Both the position numbers and the translations under genes were made by a program. 64,000 bases of DNA from Mycobacterium sp. 1100029.7 (lineage in GTDB: Bacteria > Actinomycetota > Actinomycetes > Mycobacteriales > Mycobacteriaceae). Positions 58,514-64,000 of this stretch are shown here, one piece after another. The notes beneath the pieces are model-generated. The model saw nothing but the letters and a program-made list of their open reading frames with translations, was not told the origin of the DNA and made no database searches. The stretch lies in the NCBI RefSeq assembly GCF_001665235.1, contig NZ_LZSC01000082.1, forward strand, positions 62,001 through 126,000, written 5' to 3'. Numbering within the stretch: the first letter of the stretch is position 1; every line of letters starts with the position of its first letter.

Positions 58514-59551
58514 GTGTCCGCCGAAGCCGTCGCGCGTCGATCAGCACCGCCCCGGGTTGCGCTGGCACTCGGTAGCGGGGGCGCCCGCGGGTACGCACAC
58601 ATCGGGGTGATCGACGCGCTGCGTAGCCGCGGCTTCGAGATCGTGGGGATCACCGGCTCGTCGATGGGAGCGATGATCGGCGGCCTACAGGCAGCCGGGC
58701 GTCTCGACGAGTTCGCCGATTGGGCGAAGTCGTTGACGCAACGCACCATCCTGCGACTGCTCGACCCGTCGATCAGCGCGGCCGGCGTGATGCGGGCCGA
58801 GAAGATTCTGGAAGCCGTGCGCGACATCCTGGGTCCCGTCACCATCGAGGAGTTGCCGATCCCCTACACCGCGGTGGCAACCGATCTGCTGGCCGGCAAA
58901 TCGGTGTGGTTTCAGCAGGGGCCGCTCGACGAGGCGATCCGCGCGTCCATCGCGATTCCCGGGGTGATCCCGCCCCATGAGGTCGGCGGTCGCCTGCTCG
59001 CCGACGGCGGCATCCTGGACCCACTGCCGATGGGTCCGCTCGCCGCGGTCAATGCCGACCTGACGATCGCCGTGGGTGTCAGCGGCAGCGAGGTGATCGC
59101 CAAACGCGAACCCGAACCCGGCGCCACCGTCGAGTGGCTGAATCGCATGGTGCGCAGCACTTCTGGGCTGCTGGATACGTCGGCCGTCCGTTCGCTGCTG
59201 GATCGGCCCACTGCGCGTGCGGTGTTGGGCCGATTCGGCGCGGACACCTGGTCGGACGACGAGCCGGTGGCCGATCACGAGGGCGTCGACGATGCCCTGG
59301 CAGTGCCGAAGCTGGGCAGCTTCGAGGTGATGTACCGGGCCTTCGACATCGCCCAGTCGGCGCTGACCCGCCATATGCTGTCGGCCTACCCGCCCGACCT
59401 GTTGATCGAGGTGCCGCGTTCTACCTGCCGCAGCCTGGATTTCCACCGGGCGGCAGAGGTGATCGATGTCGGTCGAGGTCTGGCCGAGCAGGCCCTGGAT
59501 GCACTCGAGGGCACGACCGCGGAACCGGCACCGCCGGCAATCGAAGGCTGA
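58514..59551 (+). CDS. patatin-like phospholipase family protein (Rv1063c homologue)
   Basis: The protein has 345 residues. Patatin motifs are the Gly-rich oxyanion loop LALGSGGARGYAHIG (about 16-30), nucleophile GSSMGAMIGG (Ser about 57) and catalytic Asp in LLADGGILDPLP. The C-terminal ~120 residues are helical. Predicted acyl-ester hydrolase or lysophospholipase; location is cytosolic or membrane-associated since no signal peptide is present. The GTG at 58514 is preceded by a CAAAAT hexamer at 6-nt spacing, a weak leaderless pattern. Confidence 0.9.
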   Translation: MSAEAVARRSAPPRVALALGSGGARGYAHIGVIDALRSRGFEIVGITGSSMGAMIGGLQAAGRLDEFADWAKSLTQRTILRLLDPSISAAGVMRAEKILEAVRDILGPVTIEELPIPYTAVATDLLAGKSVWFQQGPLDEAIRASIAIPGVIPPHEVGGRLLADGGILDPLPMGPLAAVNADLTIAVGVSGSEVIAKREPEPGATVEWLNRMVRSTSGLLDTSAVRSLLDRPTARAVLGRFGADTWSDDEPVADHEGVDDALAVPKLGSFEVMYRAFDIAQSALTRHMLSAYPPDLLIEVPRSTCRSLDFHRAAEVIDVGRGLAEQALDALEGTTAEPAPPAIEG

Positions 59552-59724
59552 TCTCAGCTTTTTACCAGAGTCGTTGAGCGCATTGGGCTCCGAGATCTTC
59601 AGATCCGCGACCGGCAACGTTAAAGGTCATTTACGGCCCGATTCATGAGCTATTCAACACGAGCCCAGTAATCTGAGCGCGCCTCACCTGAACTGCCGTT
59701 CAAGATCAAATCCCAAGGAGCACA

Positions 59725-61086
59725 GTGACTCTCACAACGGGTATCCCCGAGGCGCCGATCTCCAGCGCAACCGACCCGGCGACGCTGGACGGCAGCATGC
59801 AGGACTTCCGCCAACTCAGCGGCGACGACATCATCGCGCGAGTCGACGGTTTCTATCAGTGGCAGGACTGCCGGCGCGACCATGGCCTGTGGCCGTTCGG
59901 CCGGGCCACCGAGGCCGGCCCGCGTCGTCACGCGACCGTGTATGACGACGGTGGCAGGACCATGTCGGGCGTGAATTTCGCTTCACAGGACTATCTTTCG
60001 CTGTCCGGGCACCCTGACATCAAGGCCGCGGCATCGGCCGCGATCGATGACTACGGTGTTCACAGCGCCGGGTCTCCCGCGTTGGTGGGCAACACCTCGG
60101 TGTCCGTCGCCCTGGAAAACAAGATCGCGACTTTCCTCGACGCCGCATACGTCAGCCTGTTCTCCACCGGGTGGGCCGCTGGCTACGGGGTGGTCAAAGG
60201 GTTGGTCCGGCCCGACGATCACATCGTGATGGACCGGCTCGCTCATGCCTGCCTGCAAGAGGGCGCCGCCGCGGCGACGCGCAACGTGCACCTGTTCAAG
60301 CACAACGACATCGCCGACGCCCGCGCAAAGCTGGAAGCCATCCGCTCCCGAGACCGCGAACACGGCATCATGGTGGTGACCGAGTCGCTGTTCTCGATGA
60401 ACTCCGATACCCCCGATATCGCCAAAATGCAATCTCTGGCAACGGAATTCAACGCAACCCTGGTTGTCGACGCCGCGCACGACCTGGGCTCGATCGGTCC
60501 CGACGGCCGCGGCCACCTCGGCCTGCAAGGCATGCTGGGCAAAGTCGACCTGGTCATGGGATCGTTCTCCAAAACCTTCGCGTCCAACGGCGGATTCGTC
60601 GCCACCCAACACCGTCGGGTGACCGAATATCTGCGCTACTACGCCTCACCGAACACCTTCTCCAACGCGCTGTCACCGATCCAGGCGGCCATCGTCGGAA
60701 AGGCATTCGACATCGTCGACAGTTCCGAAGGCGCCGAATTGCGGCGCACCTGCATGAGCAATGTCCTGCAATTGCGTGCGCGTCTGTCGGACGCGGGCTT
60801 CGAGGTCTACGGCGACCCCTCGCCGATTGTCTGCGTCAAGATGGGCAGCGAGCCGATGGCCCGCCTGGTCAGCCGGCAGCTGCACCGAAACGGGTTGGTC
60901 GCCAACCTCGTTGAGTATCCCGCCGTGCCGCGCGATCAGGCGCGTTTCCGGCTGCAGGTGATGGCCAATCACACCGACACCGACATCGCCGCTGCGGTCG
61001 ACAAGATTGCCGAGGGTTATCGCACCGCCTGCCGCGAGCTGAAGGAACTGCAAGCCGTGCCGCTGTTCGAAGATTTGCCGATCTGA
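59725..61086 (+). CDS. PLP-dependent alpha-oxoamine synthase (serine palmitoyltransferase/KBL/BioF family)
   Basis: The protein has 453 residues. The family condenses an amino acid with an acyl-CoA or acyl-ACP. An N-terminal extension of about 90 residues precedes NFASQDYLSLSGHPDIK. Other blocks are GVHSAGSPALVGNT, MDRLAHACLQEGAAA (His stacking on PLP), VVDAAHDLGSIGPDGRGHLG and PLP-Lys in GSFSKTFASNGGF. AAGGAG lies 5 nt before GTG 59725. It stands alone, without ACP, ligase or reductase partners, between two patatin genes where H37Rv has none. Serine palmitoyltransferase-like or LqsA/CqsA-like (alpha-hydroxyketone) chemistry are options; the substrate cannot be told. Confidence 0.85.
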   Translation: MTLTTGIPEAPISSATDPATLDGSMQDFRQLSGDDIIARVDGFYQWQDCRRDHGLWPFGRATEAGPRRHATVYDDGGRTMSGVNFASQDYLSLSGHPDIKAAASAAIDDYGVHSAGSPALVGNTSVSVALENKIATFLDAAYVSLFSTGWAAGYGVVKGLVRPDDHIVMDRLAHACLQEGAAAATRNVHLFKHNDIADARAKLEAIRSRDREHGIMVVTESLFSMNSDTPDIAKMQSLATEFNATLVVDAAHDLGSIGPDGRGHLGLQGMLGKVDLVMGSFSKTFASNGGFVATQHRRVTEYLRYYASPNTFSNALSPIQAAIVGKAFDIVDSSEGAELRRTCMSNVLQLRARLSDAGFEVYGDPSPIVCVKMGSEPMARLVSRQLHRNGLVANLVEYPAVPRDQARFRLQVMANHTDTDIAAAVDKIAEGYRTACRELKELQAVPLFEDLPI

Positions 61087-61956
61087 TCAAACGCCGAGGA
61101 ATTGCGCGACGGCCTGCGCTTCGCGGCGGCCCTGCTCCCGTCCGGCCACGGCCGAGCCGATCCGGCAGCGCGGGTCTAACGGGTTGGGCCCGAACGCTTT
61201 CAACGAGTCGTCGTCGGCGAACACCGCCAGAGTCGCGCCGTCAAATGCCGCGATCTCGGCGGCGGGCCCGTCGCTGAAGGGCGCTGGGGCGTCGGCGGCG
61301 GCGGGGATCAGCACCACGGCCGCGTCGCAGTCACCGGCGACGTCGAGGTTCACCGAGCTGGCAATCCCACCGTCCATGTACCGCTGGTCCCCGATCGTCA
61401 CCGGGGGCCACGCACCCGGCACCGCGCAACTGGCGGCCACCGCGTCGACGAGCGGCACGCCCGAGCCGGCGTCGAAGATCACCAAATCGCCGGTGGCCGT
61501 GTCGATTGCGGTGATGCGCAGCACACGGGCGGGCCAGTCATGCGAGGGGAGCCGCTGCTCGATCACCCGGCGGCGGACCGCTTCGGCAACGGTGTCGGTG
61601 CCCAGCGCGATCGCACCGATGCGCTGCATCTGCTGACCGATCCTGGGCGCCGACTCGTCGTAGGGCCCCGCCAGTGCGGTCAGGAACAGCTCGGTGATGG
61701 CCTCCAGGTCCACGCCGGAATCGATCTCGCTCGACGTTTCGGCGACTTGACGCTCGAACAGCGCCGCCAACGAGGTGCCGCTGCCGATCTGGGCGGCGAC
61801 CGTCGAACCCGCCGAAGTTCCCACCAGCACAGTAGATTCCAGCAGCAGCCGCGCCGCAGCCGGCGACTCGTCGGCGATGCCCTGCAAAACTCCCGTCTCC
61901 CAGGCAATTCCGGCTATCCCGCCACCGGCGAGCACAAGCGCACGTCTGGTTGTCAC
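61087..61956 (-). CDS. patatin-like phospholipase family protein (Rv1062 homologue)
   Basis: The protein has 289 residues. It has the oxyanion loop LVLAGGGIAGIAWETG (about 8-23), nucleophile GTSAGSTVAAQ (Ser about 48) and catalytic Asp in YMDGGIASSVN. The middle (ERQVAETSSEIDSGVDLEAITEL) is helical. The start GTG 61954-61956 has GGAAG upstream and gives MTTRRALVLAGGG. The gap to the upstream amidotransferase is 1 nt, so both are in one operon. It abuts the convergent alpha-oxoamine synthase with no spacer. Confidence 0.9.
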   Translation of the reverse strand: MTTRRALVLAGGGIAGIAWETGVLQGIADESPAAARLLLESTVLVGTSAGSTVAAQIGSGTSLAALFERQVAETSSEIDSGVDLEAITELFLTALAGPYDESAPRIGQQMQRIGAIALGTDTVAEAVRRRVIEQRLPSHDWPARVLRITAIDTATGDLVIFDAGSGVPLVDAVAASCAVPGAWPPVTIGDQRYMDGGIASSVNLDVAGDCDAAVVLIPAAADAPAPFSDGPAAEIAAFDGATLAVFADDDSLKAFGPNPLDPRCRIGSAVAGREQGRREAQAVAQFLGV

Positions 61957-61957
61957 G

Positions 61958-62842
61958 TCACAACTTCCGGGTATTCGGCAGCGCGTGCTGCGCATCCTCG
62001 ACGGGCACACTGAGATCCTCGCGGCGCAGCAGCTGCCGGGGCGGGTCGGGAAGAATCATCGTTCGGTGGATCCCCAACTCGCCGTCGACGTGCACCAACT
62101 CGCCCGGATGCAGCAGTCGCCAGCGCGGATCGTCGTTCATCGGCTCGGTGGCCAGCACCACCGACGGGCGCGCGCACAGGGCATCGGACTGTGCGTGAAT
62201 TCGCTTGGTGCGCAAGTCGAACTCTGGGTCGGTCGCAGCGTCACCGCGCCGATCCAGCAGGCAGAGCTGGTGGGTTTCCGGGTAGCGCAGCGCCCACATG
62301 TCGGTGGCGGTACTCAACAACACGTTCACCGCATAGATCGGCACGTTGGCCGCAAGCCAGGTCATCGCGTCGGTGATGCCCGCGGCGACGTCCCCGCCCG
62401 CGGCGCGGATCGAGGCGGTGATCAACGCAAACACCCGCTCGGAATCGGTCTCACCCAGGACCAGGTCGTCGGTGCCCACCTCGCGCAACCGCGCGTCGAG
62501 AACATCGAGCCCCTCCAGCACACCGTTGTGCGCGAAGATGCGCCCGTCCTGCAGGAACGGATGGGTGTTGTGGACGTCCAGTGCTCCCGTCGTCGCGTAG
62601 CGCACATGAGCGATGAATGTCGTGCCCGTCGTGCGATGCGCCTCGGTCGCGAAGTCGGCGTCCTGCCACGCGGCGATCGGTTCCTTGTACAGCTGCGGTT
62701 GGCCGCCGGCGTCGAAGAGTCCCAAACCGGTGCCGTCCGGGTTGCGCCTACTCTGTTCGGACAGGCTGTCCGGCGCGTCCAGCAGCCAGAAGGTCGCGGT
62801 GCAGGCGTGCGTGCCGGCGTGCAGTCCGAAGAGTCGACACAT
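61958..62842 (-). CDS. class II glutamine amidotransferase domain protein (EgtC-like, Rv1061 homologue)
   Basis: An Ntn-hydrolase of 294 residues. Met removal would expose Cys2 (MCRLFGLHAG) as the catalytic N-terminal nucleophile. Further family elements are RRNPDGTGLGLF, FIAHVRYATTG and HNTHPFLQDGRIFAHNGVLEG. No synthetase domain is attached, as in EgtC or YafJ-type proteins; the substrate is unknown. The ATG at 62840-62842 is preceded by TAGCGT at 7-nt spacing. First gene before the Rv1062-like patatin. Confidence 0.9.
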   Translation of the reverse strand: MCRLFGLHAGTHACTATFWLLDAPDSLSEQSRRNPDGTGLGLFDAGGQPQLYKEPIAAWQDADFATEAHRTTGTTFIAHVRYATTGALDVHNTHPFLQDGRIFAHNGVLEGLDVLDARLREVGTDDLVLGETDSERVFALITASIRAAGGDVAAGITDAMTWLAANVPIYAVNVLLSTATDMWALRYPETHQLCLLDRRGDAATDPEFDLRTKRIHAQSDALCARPSVVLATEPMNDDPRWRLLHPGELVHVDGELGIHRTMILPDPPRQLLRREDLSVPVEDAQHALPNTRKL

Positions 62843-62849
62843 GGGCTCG

Positions 62850-62855
62850 ACGCTA
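62850..62855 (-). promoter_or_regulatory. predicted -10 (TAGCGT) of the amidotransferase gene
   Basis: The minus-strand TAGCGT is 7 nt before ATG 62840-62842. It suggests a separate leaderless transcript for the amidotransferase-patatin pair. Confidence 0.45.
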
Positions 62856-62872
62856 CCGAATGCGGTTGTGGG

Positions 62873-63346
62873 TCAGTGCGACAGCATCTCCGACAGCCGG
62901 CGCAGCGCCTGACGCGCATAGCCCTGCCACAGCCGGCCGAACACCGGCAGCGCCAGCGCGCTCAGCGCCGAGCGTGGGTGAATGTCCCAGCGCCAGGTGA
63001 TCACGGTGCCACCCGCCGCCGGGGCGAAGATCCACTCGCCGATCACGTGGTCGACCAGCAGGGCCATCGGCCCGGTGAGGTCGCCCAGCCGGTAGGCGAA
63101 CGATCGCGGCGGGTCGACACTGATCAGTAGTTCGCGGGCGCTGCCGCCGCCGGCCAGCAAAACCGTGCGACTCTGGCCCGCGGCATCCCACGCGCCCGTC
63201 TGGTCCCGAACCTCCTTGATCGGCGGGAAGGGTCCGTGCCAGCGGCGGAACAGCTCCGGAAGCGGCGCCGGCAGGGTGCGGTGAAACGCCTGATCGAGCG
63301 AGACGTCGACTACCAGTGATTCCTCGAAGGCACGCGAATCTGCCAT
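62873..63346 (-). CDS. SRPBCC (polyketide cyclase/START-like) family protein (Rv1060 homologue)
   Basis: The protein has 157 residues with the helix-grip layout: N-terminal strand (FEESLVVDVSLDQAFHRTL), central strands (ARELLISVDPPRSFAYRL, GTVITWRWDIHPRS) and a long C-terminal helix (WQGYARQALRRLSEML). Such proteins bind hydrophobic ligands or act as cyclases. The start ATG 63344-63346 has AAAGGG at 7-nt spacing. It is 13 nt downstream of fadD14, so it is translated from the fadD14 transcript. Confidence 0.85.
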   Translation of the reverse strand: MADSRAFEESLVVDVSLDQAFHRTLPAPLPELFRRWHGPFPPIKEVRDQTGAWDAAGQSRTVLLAGGGSARELLISVDPPRSFAYRLGDLTGPMALLVDHVIGEWIFAPAAGGTVITWRWDIHPRSALSALALPVFGRLWQGYARQALRRLSEMLSH

Positions 63347-63359
63347 GGGCTCAACCCTT

Positions 63360-64000
63360 TCAGCGCGCCTCGGTGACCTGATACTCGTTGTCGGCGTATC
63401 GCGACCGGATGGTCTTCTTGTCGTACTTGCCCACGCTGGTACGCGGGATCTCGTCGGCGAATGCCCATCGTTCGGGCAGCCACCAGCGAACTACCTTGTC
63501 CGACAGGAAGTTTCGCAAATCGGCGGCGCTGACGGAGGCGCCCTCGTTGAGGACGACGACGGCCAGCGGCCGTTCCTGCCAGCGTTCGTCGGGAACTCCG
63601 ACGACAGCGGCCTCCTGCACGTCCGGGTGGCCGATCAGGCAGTTCTCCAATTCGACCGAGGAGATCCACTCCCCGCCGGACTTGATCACGTCCTTGGCGC
63701 GGTCGGTCAGGGTGACGAAGCCTTGCCCGTCGATGCGGCCCACATCGCCGGTGCGCAACCAACCGGAGTCGAATTTCGATTCGTCATGACCGCGGTAATA
63801 CGAGCCGGTGATCCACGGCCCGCGGACTTCGACCTCGCCGACGGCCTGGCCGTCGTTGGGCAGCACCGTGTCGTCGTCGGAGACGATGCGCATCTCCACG
63901 CCGCAGATCGGCTGACCCTGAGTTCCGCGGATGGCCCAGTGCTGATCCTCGGGCGTCCCCACCGGCGGCCAGGCCAGGGTGGCCAGCGGCGACGTCTCGG
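63360..64000 (-). CDS. fadD14: fatty-acid-CoA/AMP ligase, C-terminal part (5' end beyond window)
   Basis: The visible 213 residues are the C-terminal portion of an ANL-superfamily acyl-CoA synthetase: start ETSPLATLAWPP (end of the A5 region), then GEVEVRGPWITGSYYRG, the A7 motif WLRTGDVGRIDGQGF and hinge DRAKDVIKSGGEW (A8). The catalytic A10 Lys is in TSVGKYDKKTIRSRY near the C-terminus. Position next to the Rv1060-like gene identifies FadD14 (Rv1058). Substrate chain length cannot be inferred. The N-terminal ATP-binding P-loop lies outside the window. Confidence 0.88.
   Translation of the reverse strand, partial: ETSPLATLAWPPVGTPEDQHWAIRGTQGQPICGVEMRIVSDDDTVLPNDGQAVGEVEVRGPWITGSYYRGHDESKFDSGWLRTGDVGRIDGQGFVTLTDRAKDVIKSGGEWISSVELENCLIGHPDVQEAAVVGVPDERWQERPLAVVVLNEGASVSAADLRNFLSDKVVRWWLPERWAFADEIPRTSVGKYDKKTIRSRYADNEYQVTEAR

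Overview
The window is high-GC (about two thirds G+C by eye) mycobacterial chromosome. Protein sequences and gene order match, from memory, the Mycobacterium tuberculosis H37Rv segment Rv1122 (gnd2) to Rv1058 (fadD14), read in the opposite direction. The PE/PE_PGRS and celA genes that H37Rv carries between coaA and Rv1086 are absent, and the vapBC32 region is replaced by other genes. This suggests a non-tuberculous Mycobacterium; the species cannot be fixed from the sequence alone.

Layout. 1-5.2 kb: gnd2-zwf (pentose phosphate pathway), a class III cyclase with an altered catalytic residue, a 160-bp tandem duplication, then small enzymes (CMD family, permuted NlpC/P60-like, ABM monooxygenase). 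5.2-11.0 kb: an accessory block with an NlpC/P60-like protein with a proline-rich tail, a coiled-coil protein, an F420/Ddn-type reductase, two VOC proteins, secreted proteins, a SnoaL-like protein and a DUF1254/DUF1214 gene sitting between two copies of the ychF 3' end. 11-31.6 kb: conserved housekeeping core with ychF, ispH, xseAB, a 3-beta-HSD-like dehydrogenase, AI-2E family protein, glpX, fum, a membrane adenylate cyclase coupled to a NodB deacetylase, phoH2, desA2, glyA1 and coaA. 31.6-38.2 kb: second accessory block with a small membrane protein, four tandem paralogous O-methyltransferases of identical length and a multi-TM sensor-like protein. 38.2-64 kb: conserved core again, with Z-farnesyl diphosphate synthase, hemolysin III, DUF255 protein, mca, greA, metB, pra, cbs, lipU, Rv1075c esterase, fadA3, Bax1-like protein, echA9, echA8, Rv1069c hydrolase, rhodanese plus cysteine-dioxygenase-like pair, lpqV, two patatins flanking an inserted alpha-oxoamine synthase, a class II glutamine amidotransferase, an SRPBCC protein and the 3' part of fadD14.

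Functional themes. zwf/gnd2 supply NADPH, and glpX/fum/coaA/glyA1 serve central carbon, CoA and one-carbon metabolism. cbs, metB, the cysteine-dioxygenase-like protein, rhodanese and mca form a loose sulfur/mycothiol neighbourhood. desA2, fadA3, echA8/9, fadD14, lipU and the patatins are lipid genes. Many genes lack a Shine-Dalgarno but carry a TANNNT hexamer 6-8 nt before the start codon, the leaderless-mRNA pattern of mycobacteria; I used this to choose several starts.

Most unusual observations: (i) a re-created ychF 3' end flanking an inserted DUF1254/1214 gene; (ii) a 160-bp tandem duplication of a gene tail plus hairpin; (iii) a palindrome embedded between the predicted -35 and -10 of desA2; (iv) the four-gene methyltransferase array; (v) an adenylate-cyclase homologue with Ala in place of the transition-state Asn; (vi) a stand-alone alpha-oxoamine synthase inserted between two patatin genes. 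No tRNA, rRNA, CRISPR array, transposase or integrase was seen.
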